Source: Caldifarciminota bacterium
GTDB lineage: Bacteria; Hydrothermota; Tepidihabitantia; Tepidihabitantales; Tepidihabitantaceae
DNA length: 12,908 nt
Assembly: GCA_011049385.1 (NCBI GenBank)
Contig: DSBX01000128.1
Span: 1-12,908, forward strand
Direction: 5' to 3'
Shown: piece after piece, positions 1-8,289 of the stretch
How the letters are laid out: each line of letters opens with the position of its first letter
Position numbering within the stretch: the stretch's first letter is position 1
Notes under the pieces: generated by a model
The model's input: the letters and a program-made list of their open reading frames with translations, nothing else
What the model was told of the DNA's origin: nothing
The model's database searches: none
Made by a program: the position numbers and the translations under genes

Positions 1-2609
1 CCCCAGCGCGGGGCCTCGGCGTAGAGGCTTTCGGTCATCACCCAGTCGCGGTCGTGTTCGAAGGGGGAGAGGGTGTAGAACCGGTCCGCGACGTAGTCGG
101 CGGCGTTGCCGAAGGTGAAGCCCGCGACGTTGAGGCAACTGGTGTCCTCCTTGGGGAAACGGAAGCCGCGGCCGTGGCGGCCGTCTTCGTTGTCGAAGCC
201 GATGTTGCCGCGGGCGGTCAGCGTCAGCGCGCAGGCGCCGGTGTCCACCTCGGCCGCGACCCGGCCCGGGTGGCCGACCGGCACGTCGAAGCAGAACTCC
301 CAGGTCCGGCCGTCGGCGTTGAGCGCGGCGTAGACTTCGGCCCGACTGCCGGGGGCGATGTCGGGCGCGGCCCGGAGCCGCAGGTCGGAAGTCGCGGCGC
401 TGTCGCCGGCCGCAATCGGGCCGATTGATGCGGTCGAGTCGGTCGCGACGAGGCCTGGCGAGAGGCCGCGGATGAGGACCGTGCCGCCGGACGAGGCGGT
501 CCGGCCGATGTTACGGACCGCGAGCGTCAGGGTGACGGTCTCACCCGGCTCGAAGATGCCGTTCTCGCGCGGCTGGCCCGCGTCGCAGACGTCGGCCCCG
601 GCATGGACCAGCACCGGCTCGGGCGCGCCCTCGATGACGCGGACGGTGCAGGCGGCGGCGAGGAGGTCGTGGCCGGTGGCGGTGAGGACGAGCTCCCCGG
701 TCGTGAGCGGGTGGACCGCCAGCCGGGCCTGGCCCGAGGCATCGGTCCAGCCGGTGGCGTGGACCTCGTCGCCTTTCCAGGCGCAGACCAGCGCGCCGCT
801 GACCGGCGCGTCGCCGTCGGTGACCCGCACCGTGAGCGTGCCCGCGCCGGTCGGGAAGACCGAGTCCGCGGCCAGCGCGAGCGGAGCGGGCGGCGCGGTC
901 CAGAGGTCGATGGCCGGGTCGCCGAAGAGGTTGAACTCGGTCATGCACCAGCGCCAGAGCTGGTCGTAGAGCGCGGCCCCGGCGTAGACCTCAAGGCCGC
1001 GGTGGTGGGCCGCGCCGAGGATGTTCTCGCCCTCGACCAGCCACTGGTCGTAGAACCGGATGACCAGCTTCTCGGACGGGCCCATCGAGGGCGGGGTGCC
1101 CCAGCCGTAACGGGAGTTCATCTTGACCGCGATACAGCCGCCGTCGGGCGCGTTGTGGGCGATTTCCGCGATGCAGTCCTCGGCCTCGAAGTTGCCGGGC
1201 GTGCAGGCGATGGAGGTCATCACGCTGAAGCGGCGGTCGTTGGTCTGGCTCCGGGCGTAGCTCGAGGTGTAGATGGACGGCCCGGTCTCGCAGTAGACCC
1301 CGGTCTCGTTGCCGTGGCCGCAGGGGTCGAAGATGGCGTAGCCGCGGTTGAACGAATCGGACACCACCCGGGCCGAGGCCGGGTTGATGAGCTGGGTGGC
1401 GGTCCAGCCCTGGGGCAGGATGCCGATGACCGAATCGTGGACGAAACGGCCGTGGTAGTTGACGCTGTGCCAGAGCCAGCCCGAGGGGAAGAGCGCGCGG
1501 GTGATGAACCCCGGGTCCGGGTCGTTCTCATAGGTCATCACCTTGCTGATGAACGACGCGACCTCGGCTTCGTTGTCCATCGAGGCGCGGCCGACGGTGA
1601 CATCGGCGTAGAAGTCCACCGAGTCTTCGGGCTCACCGAAGATGTTGTTGTTGTTCGAGTCCCAGGAGAAATCGAGGTCGGCGAAGTAGAGGTCGGTCGG
1701 TACGTCGCCGACCTCGCCGCCGACACGGACGCGGATCTTGCGGCAGGGGACGATGGCGTTGTCGCCGGCAAGCAGGACGTAGGACAGTCCGCGGTTCTCG
1801 TACAGGTCCTTTATCATGTTGCGGGTCTTCTCCTGAAGGTCCCGGCCCGGGTAGCGGCCGCTCACCCACTCGACGGTGCGGATTTCGGCGCGCAGGCCGC
1901 GGGCGGTGCGGTAGTCGGCGAAGGGCCGGAACGACTCGACGAAGCGCTCGCCGGTGACGATGAGGTAGTCAATCTCGGGCAGGTCGCGCTCGGCCGCGGG
2001 CGGAGACCAGGTCCGGAGCCATTCCGGGTTCGCGACCAGCGTGCGCAGGCCGTCCCGGGCGCGGTCGCGCTGGCCGGGCGTGAGCGCGATGGGGGATATG
2101 TCGTCATCCCAGCGGACGGTGATGCGCAGGCGGCGGTGGAGCGTGAGCCGGCCGTCGGCCGGGCGCCAGGCCAGCGGAGAGACCTGGACCGCGACCAGCC
2201 GGAACCCGGTCGCGTTGCCGGTCCGCCAGTCGGCCAGCGGCCCGGGCGGCCAGGAACCGGGCGCGTCGTACACCGCCGGGTCGGGCGGCACCGGGGGGCG
2301 GGCAGGTTTGGAAAGCGGGTGCGGTTCCGGGGTCGGCGCGATGCGGAAGCCGCCGGTGAGAGCCTTCGATTCCAGCGCGGTCACTTCGACCGATGTTACC
2401 CGGGCGCCGGCCGGCACGACCAGCGTCACCGGCACGACCGGCAGAGCAGGCCGGCCGGGTGCGGCGGTGAGGATGCCGCGGCCGAGCTCGACCACGTCCC
2501 AGCCCTCGAAGCGGCTGAAGCTGAGCTCGGCTTCACTGATTGTGACGTCGTGGGAGTAACTGCCGGCAAGGGCCAGCAACGGCAGTAACACAAGGGCGCA
2601 GAACTTCAT
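1..2609 (-). CDS. Gingipain-type (C25) secreted cysteine peptidase, 3' end beyond the window
   Basis: The minus frame stays open from ATG 2609 to the left edge (869 codons seen), so the C-terminus is missing. The first ~19 residues (MKFCALVLLPLLALAGSYS) are a signal peptide. Residues ~20-205 look like a gingipain-type propeptide. The C25 catalytic domain runs from about 206 (EIDYLIVTGERF) to about 570 (FNLFGDPAIDLW). The catalytic His is H432 in FDPCGHGNETG and the nucleophile is C469 in TSIACTPGNFEAEDC, with the acidic AE shortly after. An Ig-like domain (~575-660), a CARDB-like domain with FEPGETVTLTLAV (~665-775) and an unassigned beta-rich region follow. Gingipain relatives are exported and process extracellular proteins; many carry a C-terminal type IX sorting domain, which would lie off-window. 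GAGGAG at 2617-2622, seven bases upstream, supports the start. The family call is firm; substrate and sorting route are unknown. Confidence 0.93.
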   Translation of the reverse strand, partial: MKFCALVLLPLLALAGSYSHDVTISEAELSFSRFEGWDVVELGRGILTAAPGRPALPVVPVTLVVPAGARVTSVEVTALESKALTGGFRIAPTPEPHPLSKPARPPVPPDPAVYDAPGSWPPGPLADWRTGNATGFRLVAVQVSPLAWRPADGRLTLHRRLRITVRWDDDISPIALTPGQRDRARDGLRTLVANPEWLRTWSPPAAERDLPEIDYLIVTGERFVESFRPFADYRTARGLRAEIRTVEWVSGRYPGRDLQEKTRNMIKDLYENRGLSYVLLAGDNAIVPCRKIRVRVGGEVGDVPTDLYFADLDFSWDSNNNNIFGEPEDSVDFYADVTVGRASMDNEAEVASFISKVMTYENDPDPGFITRALFPSGWLWHSVNYHGRFVHDSVIGILPQGWTATQLINPASARVVSDSFNRGYAIFDPCGHGNETGVYCETGPSIYTSSYARSQTNDRRFSVMTSIACTPGNFEAEDCIAEIAHNAPDGGCIAVKMNSRYGWGTPPSMGPSEKLVIRFYDQWLVEGENILGAAHHRGLEVYAGAALYDQLWRWCMTEFNLFGDPAIDLWTAPPAPLALAADSVFPTGAGTLTVRVTDGDAPVSGALVCAWKGDEVHATGWTDASGQARLAVHPLTTGELVLTATGHDLLAAACTVRVIEGAPEPVLVHAGADVCDAGQPRENGIFEPGETVTLTLAVRNIGRTASSGGTVLIRGLSPGLVATDSTASIGPIAAGDSAATSDLRLRAAPDIAPGSRAEVYAALNADGRTWEFCFDVPVGHPGRVAAEVDTGACALTLTARGNIGFDNEDGRHGRGFRFPKEDTSCLNVAGFTFGNAADYVADRFYTLSPFEHDRDWVMTESLYAEAPRW

Positions 2610-2687
2610 CGAGACACTCCTCGCATTCGGGCATTACACGTTCAGGTTGAGACCCTGCTGACCTGGCGCAGGGAAAGGCAACCAGGA

Positions 2688-2715
2688 ATTATACCGGGTC
2701 CTTCACGGCAGGCAA
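2688..2715 (-). promoter_or_regulatory. Sigma70-type promoter of the C25 peptidase gene
   Basis: On the minus strand, TTGCCT (2715-2710) and a perfect TATAAT (2693-2688) are separated by 16 bases. The predicted start of transcription is near 2681, giving a leader of about 70 nt before ATG 2609. The leader contains short alternative pairings (CCTG/CAGG and CCCTGC/GCAGGG) but no riboswitch that I recognise. The rest of the 296-base gap (2716-2905) holds no supported gene. A perfect TATAAT stands out in such GC-rich DNA. Confidence 0.7.
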
Positions 2716-2895
2716 TGCCGGACCTTCCTTTGCCGCATCGCACCGCCCCGAGTTCCGGCCGGGGCAATAGCACTTTCAGGTCTGTCTCCGTGGCCGGCCG
2801 GGTAGCCGTTGTCCCGGCCGCCGGGGGGCTTCCGCGGCGACTCATGAAGCGGCCGGTGCGGAATGGGCGTCGGCGTGGGTTCGTTCGAGAGAAAG

Positions 2896-2922
2896 CGAAG
2901 ACGGGTCAGCGCCGCGTCTTCG
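2896..2922 (-). terminator. Possible weak intrinsic terminator at the end of the cotransporter gene
   Basis: An 8-bp perfect stem (arms CGAAGACG and CGTCTTCG) with an 11-base loop spans the TGA stop at 2906-2908. On the minus strand it is followed by CTTTCTCTC. The short, interrupted U-run makes termination uncertain. It may only stabilise the mRNA 3' end or separate this operon from the downstream peptidase gene, which has its own promoter. Confidence 0.35.
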
Positions 2923-4954
2923 TTCGCTGGCGGCGGGCATGGGCGGATTCGAGGACCGCGAAACCGATCTGGGCACACTGGAAGTTGACTCTCTCGAGGT
3001 CGGAGATGAAGTCGAGGTAGATTGAGGAGGTGTCGAGCTCTTCGCACCGGCCGCGGCCGAGCCGAGCGAGGTGGCGGTTCTGGAGTTGGCGCTGGCGTTC
3101 GATGCCCCGGTTCTTGGCGGCGGCGAGCCGGGATGCGAGGTCGGTGTTCCAGGTGGCAAGACAAGCGAGCGCGCCGGCGAGGTTCTCGGCGATTTCGGCG
3201 TGGAAATCCCGGACGTCTTCGAGGGCTTCGGCCGAGAAAGCGAGGCCTTGTTCGATGTTCTTGTGGGCGTAGTCCATCAGGTTCTTGGAGATGATGTCGG
3301 CGATGTGTTCCAGCGCGTCGGTAGCGTGGAAGAGGGCGATGACCCGGCGTGAGAGTTCCTCGGGCATTTCTTCCTGGGCGACCCGGGCGACGAAGGTGTG
3401 GATGCCGGTTTCAAGCTCGTCAACCTGGTCGTCGGCGGCGACGAGGTCGCGCCGTCCTTCTTTGTCGCGTTCGGAGAAGACGGTGAAGGCGCGCAGGTAC
3501 ATTCGCTGAACGCGGTCACCCATTCGGAGGACTTCCCGGGTGGCCTGGGCGACGGCCAGTTCCGGGGTTTCGACCGCGCGCGGGTCGAGGTAGCGGGGGC
3601 CGAACTGTTCGGCCGGTCGGGACCGGACCAGTTTCTCGAGCAGGCGGCGATAGGGTCCGAGCAAGGGCAGGAAGAGCGCGACCGCGAAAAGGTTGATGAG
3701 GGTGTGGGCGTTGGCGACCTGGCGGGGAAGCTCGCCGGCGGTGGCGGCGATGAGCCGTGCCAGCCAGGGGAGCAGAGGCAGGCAGACCGCGACGACCGCG
3801 ACCTTGAAGAGGACGTGCCCGGCCGCGATGCGCCGGGCTTCGACGCCGGCGCGCCAGGAGGCGAGTACCGCCGCGAAGCCGGTGCCGATGTTGGCGCCAA
3901 GGATGAAAGGCAGGGCGGCGCGAAGGTCTAGCAGACCGGTGAAGGAGAGACCGACAAGAAGCCCGATGGTGGCGGCCGAGGAGCGGACGAGCGCGGTGAA
4001 GATGAGCGCGAAGCCGAGTCCAAGCCAGGGTGAGCGGCCGAGGAAGGCGACCGCCGAGGCGGTGGCAGGCAGGTAGCGGAGCGGCTCGGTGGCGGCGACG
4101 ACGAGGCCGAGCGAGAAGAAGACGAGGCTGAAGCCGAAAACCGCCTGGCCGATATTGCGGAGCCGGCGGTGGGCGAGCATGAGCAGGAAGCCGCCACCGG
4201 CGGCGACGAGCGCGTAGTCGTAGAGCCGGAAGGCGAGCGCCTGGACGGTAAGGGTCGTGCCGATATCGGCGCCGAGGATCACGCCGAGGGCCTGGCCGAG
4301 GCCGAGAATGCCGGCTGAGGCAAGGCCGATGAGCAGGGTGGTGGTCGCGCCCGAGGATTGGAGCACGGTCGTGACGATGATGCCGACGAGGACGCCGAGG
4401 AAGCGATTGGCGGTGAGCGAGAAGAGGAGCGCGCGCAGGCGCTTGCCGGCAACCCGGCGCAGTCCCTTGGAGCCGTAGTAGAGGCCGAAGAGGAAGAGGG
4501 CGAGCGCCCCGAGAAATTGCGCGGTGGCGACGAAGTACCAACCCCGACGCAGGGCGGTCGAGGTGAAGGCGAGTTCCCGGTTCCCGGCCCGGGCGCTGAC
4601 CTGGTAGTCGCCGGTGGCACGGCCGAGTTGGAGCCGGGTGCGGGCGAACCCGAGCGGGTCGGTCCGGACGAGCGTGTCCGAGAGCCGGGCCTGCGATTGC
4701 GGGGTCGCATTGGCGCGCGGTTCGGCGGTAACCGCGAATCGCACCGGCACGTCGGCAACCGGTTCTTCCGCCTGCGTGACCTGGACGACCAGTTCCTGCG
4801 GCAGTTCAAGGCCGGCTTCGCCGGCCTGCAGGTTGCCGGAGATGTCGAGCTGTTCGAGCACTGCGTAGGTGAGTTCGTGGTGTGGGAGCGATTCTTCGCC
4901 GTGTGCGGCCAGGACGATGAGCAGGCAGAGCAGGACCGGGGCAGGTGCTTTCAT
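2906..4954 (-). CDS. Na+/phosphate cotransporter-like protein (NptA family) with Ig-like N-terminus and PhoU-like C-terminus
   Basis: 682 residues. A signal peptide (~1-19) precedes an exported Big_1/Ig-like domain (~30-135; VPVRFAVTAE, TRLQLGRATGDYQVSARAG). Then comes the two-repeat Na+/Pi-cotransporter membrane core (~140-450). Repeat 1 has LQSSGATT (Q199) and GADIGTT; repeat 2 has VRSSAATIG (R324) and GANIGTG. The C-terminal ~200 residues are helical and PhoU-like (MGDRVQRMY, HATDALEHIADIISKNL). Family members couple phosphate or related anion movement to sodium across the inner membrane. Arg replaces the conserved Gln of the second QSS motif, so normal phosphate binding is doubtful. ATG 4954 lies 18 bases after the DUF362 stop, without a good Shine-Dalgarno, suggesting operon transcription and coupling. 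The family is secure; substrate and direction are not. Confidence 0.9.
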   Translation of the reverse strand: MKAPAPVLLCLLIVLAAHGEESLPHHELTYAVLEQLDISGNLQAGEAGLELPQELVVQVTQAEEPVADVPVRFAVTAEPRANATPQSQARLSDTLVRTDPLGFARTRLQLGRATGDYQVSARAGNRELAFTSTALRRGWYFVATAQFLGALALFLFGLYYGSKGLRRVAGKRLRALLFSLTANRFLGVLVGIIVTTVLQSSGATTTLLIGLASAGILGLGQALGVILGADIGTTLTVQALAFRLYDYALVAAGGGFLLMLAHRRLRNIGQAVFGFSLVFFSLGLVVAATEPLRYLPATASAVAFLGRSPWLGLGFALIFTALVRSSAATIGLLVGLSFTGLLDLRAALPFILGANIGTGFAAVLASWRAGVEARRIAAGHVLFKVAVVAVCLPLLPWLARLIAATAGELPRQVANAHTLINLFAVALFLPLLGPYRRLLEKLVRSRPAEQFGPRYLDPRAVETPELAVAQATREVLRMGDRVQRMYLRAFTVFSERDKEGRRDLVAADDQVDELETGIHTFVARVAQEEMPEELSRRVIALFHATDALEHIADIISKNLMDYAHKNIEQGLAFSAEALEDVRDFHAEIAENLAGALACLATWNTDLASRLAAAKNRGIERQRQLQNRHLARLGRGRCEELDTSSIYLDFISDLERVNFQCAQIGFAVLESAHARRQRTKTRR

Positions 4955-4972
4955 CCGCGTCCGGGCCCGGGG

Positions 4973-6097
4973 CTACGGCTCGACCGGGCGGCCGGCCATG
5001 GTGCCGTGCCGCTGGTATTGCGCGAAGAGCCGGCCCCAGGGGGTCTCGGCCCGCCACTTGCGGTAAATCTTCGAGTCCTTGAGCGGCCAGTGGAGGTAGT
5101 CGTGGTTGGCTTCGGAGACGAAGATGGGGATGTTGACGAGCCAGGTGCGGAAGAGGAGTTTCTGGAGGAACTTGGTCGGGCCGTACCAGGACATCCAGCC
5201 GAGGAACTTGTGGAAACTGCGGCCGACGGCGAAGTGCCAGTTCTCGCCCGAGATGTCGTCGCCGACGACCTCGATTTCCCGGACGTCGCCGACACCGAGA
5301 CCCTTTTCGTGGCCGAGCCGGATGTAGCCGATGGAGAGCGGGTCGAAGCCCATCATCCTGGCGGCGACCGCGTCAATCGCGACCTGGTCGCCGGAGGCGA
5401 GGATGACGTTCTTGACCTGCGGGTCCATCGTGCGCGGGCCGGGGCCGTTGCCGGCGGTGGTGCCGTCCATCACCGCGAAGACGCCGGGGTGAATCTCTTT
5501 CTGGATGCTCAGCAGGTCCACCAGCGTCTCGTGGATCCAGCTGTGGGTGTAGTGGCGATGGGTGGCGAGCAGGCCGCCGAAGGCGTTCTTCATCGCGCCG
5601 GTGGTGGTGGTGTAGATGTGGCATTTCACCGTCGGCAGGTGGACGATGTTCTTGCCCAGGAAGTAGTCGGGGAGGCGGATGCCTTCCGGGTAGATGTGGT
5701 CGAGCGCGAGCATCTCGGCCTTCGGTTCGTACGGCAGCCAGGTCATATCCTCCGGTTTGAAGTTGTAGAGCACCGGCAGTTCGTAGTGCTTGAAGATGGG
5801 GACGTAGCCGTTGAGGTCCTCGCCCTTGTGGGTGTCAATGACGACGGTCTTGTTCTGGACGACGGACAGGTCGTTGTAACCGAGGTCCTTGAGGCCGAGG
5901 ACGGTGCCTTCGAGCTGCCAGGGCGTGGTGTTGGCCGCGGGCGCGGGGAAGTGCCAGCTGATGTTGTCCTTGAGGATGGTGGTGACGCCGGGCTTGAGGA
6001 AGCGGTCGGCCTCCGCCAGCCGGAGCAGGCGGCGGTAGTCGTCGAGGACGGTTTCGGGTCGGGTGCGGAGCACCGCGACCTTGGCACGGGCAGTCAC
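4973..6097 (-). CDS. DUF362 family protein
   Basis: 374 residues, the usual size for a stand-alone DUF362 protein (PF04015) without a ferredoxin domain. Hallmarks are KVAVLRTRPETV at the N-terminus, HLPTVKCHIYTTTTGAMKNAFGG (~155-175, in two overlapping blocks), the DGTTAGNGPGP loop (~212-222) and ILASGDQVAIDAVAARMMGFDP. The biochemical role is not known to me; relatives are often annotated as putative iron-sulfur or uncharacterised proteins. The frame is open further upstream, but GTG 6097 is preferred: it sits right at the expected DUF362 N-terminus and seven bases after a perfect TATAAT, so the upstream frame cannot be on this transcript. It is the first gene of an operon with the cotransporter. 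No signal peptide or membrane segment is seen, so it is probably cytoplasmic. Confidence 0.88.
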   Translation of the reverse strand: MTARAKVAVLRTRPETVLDDYRRLLRLAEADRFLKPGVTTILKDNISWHFPAPAANTTPWQLEGTVLGLKDLGYNDLSVVQNKTVVIDTHKGEDLNGYVPIFKHYELPVLYNFKPEDMTWLPYEPKAEMLALDHIYPEGIRLPDYFLGKNIVHLPTVKCHIYTTTTGAMKNAFGGLLATHRHYTHSWIHETLVDLLSIQKEIHPGVFAVMDGTTAGNGPGPRTMDPQVKNVILASGDQVAIDAVAARMMGFDPLSIGYIRLGHEKGLGVGDVREIEVVGDDISGENWHFAVGRSFHKFLGWMSWYGPTKFLQKLLFRTWLVNIPIFVSEANHDYLHWPLKDSKIYRKWRAETPWGRLFAQYQRHGTMAGRPVEP

Positions 6098-6103
6098 AAG
6101 GGA

Positions 6104-6132
6104 ATTATAGCCCTTGGCCGCACGCGTGGCAA
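6104..6132 (-). promoter_or_regulatory. Promoter of the DUF362-cotransporter operon, predicted leaderless
   Basis: On the minus strand, TTGCCA (6132-6127, five of six consensus) and TATAAT (6109-6104) are 17 bases apart. The downstream bases are TCCCTT then GTG. The first purine, seven bases past the -10, is the G of the start codon at 6097. There is no room for a Shine-Dalgarno. The spacer contains a palindromic octamer, CACGCGTG (6121-6128), that could bind a regulator or be chance. The promoter lies wholly in the 55-nt gap after the receptor stop. Confidence 0.75.
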
Positions 6133-6152
6133 ACCTCAGACCGGTGTCGCCT

Positions 6153-8267
6153 CTAGAACTCCCAGGCCAGTCCCAGCATCGGCAGGCGCGGGAGCATCCA
6201 TATCGCCCGGCGGGTGCCGTCGGCATCGTGGTACCAGGACTGGACGTTGCGGGCATTGGTGGCGTTGAGGACCGAGAGCCAGAGGTCGAGGCCGTGCCCG
6301 CCGATGGCGAAGCGCCGGGCAAGGCGCAGGTCGAGCCTGAAGTAGGCCGGGTAGCGGGCCGAGTTGTACTCGCCCGGGATGCAGTGGTTCTCGTAGTAGT
6401 GGACCTCGGGCGTGTAGGGCGCACCGCTCGACCAGCGCAGTCGGGCGCTGGCGTCAATCTTGCCGGGCAGGCGGCCGGCCCCGGAGAGGTTGAGGATGTG
6501 GGGCTGTTCGCCGTCGGTCGGGACCGGTTCGAGGCCGTGGAGCCAGGAGCGGCGGGCCCGGGACCAGGCGTAGCTTCCCTGCCAGGTGATTACGCCCTGC
6601 CGACGGGTGAGGCCCAGTTCCAGGCCGCGGGCGGAGCCGGTGCCGTCGGCGGTGAAGGCGCCGTCGCGGACGACGACCAACCGGTCGAGACGTTTGTCAT
6701 AGAGGTCGAGGCGGGCGGTGATACCGGCCGGCAGGTCCTGTTCGAGTCCGAAGATGAGGTGGCGGGCGCGGGCGGCGCCGGGCTGGGCGAGGGCGAGGCT
6801 GTCCGCGTTGCGATGTTCGGGCGCGGCGAACTGGCGGTAGATGCCCCAGGCGGTGCGGAGGCTGGTGCTCGCACCGGCCTGCCAGCGGGCCTGGAGCCGG
6901 GGGCTGGCGACCGCGCCCGGGTCGAGACTGCGGGCATCGAGCCGGGCGCCGGCGCTGACTTGAAGCCGGGGCAGAACGTCCCGGCTGACGCGGGCCCAGG
7001 CGTCGCCCTGGCGGAAGCCGATGTCCGCGACGCAGGTGTCGCCCCAGCGCATCGGGTCGAGCAGTTCAAGGGGCAGGGTGCTCTCGTGGCGGTAGGCGAC
7101 CGAGGCCAGCGAGCCGCCGGCCTCGACCAGCCAGCCCGGTGCGGCGATGAGGTGGCCCAGGACCCCGGCCCGGATGTTGCGCGGCCAGTGGCGGCGGATG
7201 TTCTCGCCAAGCGAGTCCCGGACCTCGAAGTCCTGCCGCCGGTCAATGCCGCTGAGTTGGAAGCTGAGCCGCGCCGCACCCGATGGTTGCCAGGCCAGTT
7301 TCAGCCCGCCCGAGGTGCCGCGGCTGGCGAGAGTGATGCCGGGGGCGCGCCAGTGGCTGGAGTCGCCGGCGCGGGCGCTCTCGCGCGTGCTGAGCAGGCC
7401 GGCGTTGAGCGCCAGGCCGGGAGCAGGCCGGGCCCGGGCGGTGAGCTGGAAATCGGTGTAGGTGGGCAGGATATAGCCGTCGCCGAGGTCGAGTCGGCCG
7501 AGCAGGAGGTCAAGGTAGCAGTGGCGCAGGGCGGCGATGAAGCCGTCGCCGCCGGCGGTGCCGAATTCGGCCGCGGCCTCGACCTCGGTCAGGTCAACGC
7601 CGCACCGGCCCCGGCGGCCGGGGCGCGGCGGCCGGGTCGTAACCTCCAGTACCGAAGCGGTGCGGTCGCCCCGGTCCGGGCCGAAGCCCCCGGTCGAAAG
7701 GCGGACTTCCTCGACGAGCGCCGTGTTGAAGACCGAGGCGAGGCCGGCGTAGTGGTAGGGGTCGGGCATCTCGACGCCGTCAAGCAGGAACAGGTTCTCG
7801 CCCGGGGTTCCGCCCCGGACGTAGAGCCAGCCGAAGAAGTCGCCGGTCGAACTGACCCCGGGCAGTGACTGCACCGCCCGGAGGATGTCCTTCTCCGCGC
7901 CCGGGATGCGGCGTATCGCCGGACCGCTGAGTTCGTGGGTGCCGGTCGGCCGGGCCGGGCCGGGCCGGACTTCGACTTCGGGAAGGGCAATCGGCCGCGG
8001 CCGGAGCAGGACCGGCCGCGGGAGCGGGCCGGGCGTGGCGGTCAGCGCCTTCGCTTCGTAGCCGATGTGGCTGATGGTGAGCCGTGCCGACGGGGTTTCG
8101 GGCAGGGTCAGTTCGAACCGGCCGGACTCGTCGGTTGTCGTGCCGGCATCGGCGGCAAGGACGTGGGCGCCGGCGACCGGCCTCATTTCGACGACATCGA
8201 GCACCTGTCCGACGATGTGACAGGTCTGCGAAGCAACCAGCCCAAGAATGATGATTGTGGCGGTCAT
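6153..8267 (-). CDS. TonB-dependent outer-membrane receptor with carboxypeptidase-regulatory-like N-terminus
   Basis: 704 residues from ATG 8267. A short hydrophobic export segment (MTATIIILGLVASQT) leads into a CarboxypepD_reg-like beta-sandwich (~17-90; IVGQVLDVVEMRPVAGAHV, TDESGRFELTLPE). A plug domain follows (~95-215; ILRAVQSLPGVSSTGDFFGW, YVRGGTPGENLFLLDGVEMP, SVFNTALVEEVRLSTGGFG). The rest is a beta barrel ending in Phe, as expected for BAM-dependent insertion. The architecture resembles Bacteroidota-type receptors for energised uptake; the ligand is unknown and no TonB box was identified. The frame is open upstream to 8414, but codon choice there is poor, so ATG 8267 was chosen. It has no Shine-Dalgarno and sits in a hairpin. 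It is divergent from the zinc-ribbon gene. Confidence 0.9.
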   Translation of the reverse strand: MTATIIILGLVASQTCHIVGQVLDVVEMRPVAGAHVLAADAGTTTDESGRFELTLPETPSARLTISHIGYEAKALTATPGPLPRPVLLRPRPIALPEVEVRPGPARPTGTHELSGPAIRRIPGAEKDILRAVQSLPGVSSTGDFFGWLYVRGGTPGENLFLLDGVEMPDPYHYAGLASVFNTALVEEVRLSTGGFGPDRGDRTASVLEVTTRPPRPGRRGRCGVDLTEVEAAAEFGTAGGDGFIAALRHCYLDLLLGRLDLGDGYILPTYTDFQLTARARPAPGLALNAGLLSTRESARAGDSSHWRAPGITLASRGTSGGLKLAWQPSGAARLSFQLSGIDRRQDFEVRDSLGENIRRHWPRNIRAGVLGHLIAAPGWLVEAGGSLASVAYRHESTLPLELLDPMRWGDTCVADIGFRQGDAWARVSRDVLPRLQVSAGARLDARSLDPGAVASPRLQARWQAGASTSLRTAWGIYRQFAAPEHRNADSLALAQPGAARARHLIFGLEQDLPAGITARLDLYDKRLDRLVVVRDGAFTADGTGSARGLELGLTRRQGVITWQGSYAWSRARRSWLHGLEPVPTDGEQPHILNLSGAGRLPGKIDASARLRWSSGAPYTPEVHYYENHCIPGEYNSARYPAYFRLDLRLARRFAIGGHGLDLWLSVLNATNARNVQSWYHDADGTRRAIWMLPRLPMLGLAWEF

Positions 8268-8289
8268 CCCGGCCGACGGGTCGGGATGA
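8264..8289 (-). promoter_or_regulatory. Hairpin covering the receptor start codon
   Basis: Perfect 8-base inverted arms (TCATCCCG and CGGGATGA) flank a 10-base loop. In the minus-strand mRNA the ATG at 8267-8265 lies inside the 3' arm. The start codon would be base-paired unless something opens the stem. The same bases carry the ATGA overlap between the leader frame stop and the receptor start. Confidence 0.5.

Noticed and set aside
603..2588. Long plus-strand open frame (661 codons) opposite the C25 peptidase
   Set aside because: The translation is repetitive Gly/Arg/Ala/Val-rich with no domain. It mirrors a well-supported minus-strand gene; long antisense frames are expected at this GC content.
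2532..2634. 33-codon frame (MPECEECLDE...) overlapping the C25 peptidase start
   Set aside because: It is out of frame, has no ribosome-binding site and mostly reads through the signal-peptide codons; probably chance.
2642..2845. Small minus-strand open frame between the cotransporter and the peptidase
   Set aside because: It spans the peptidase promoter, has no Shine-Dalgarno and shows no family resemblance.
4358..6268. Long plus-strand open frame (636 codons) across the cotransporter and DUF362 genes
   Set aside because: It runs antisense through two clear families and its composition is GC-driven (Glu/Val/Gly-rich) without motifs.
6098..6457. Extended N-terminus of the DUF362 gene
   Set aside because: The added residues would be antisense-like shadow of the receptor 3' end and would lie upstream of the strong promoter at 6104-6132.
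6114..7868. Long plus-strand open frame (584 codons) opposite the receptor
   Set aside because: It is a shadow of the TonB receptor gene with no recognisable domain and no promoter or ribosome-binding site.
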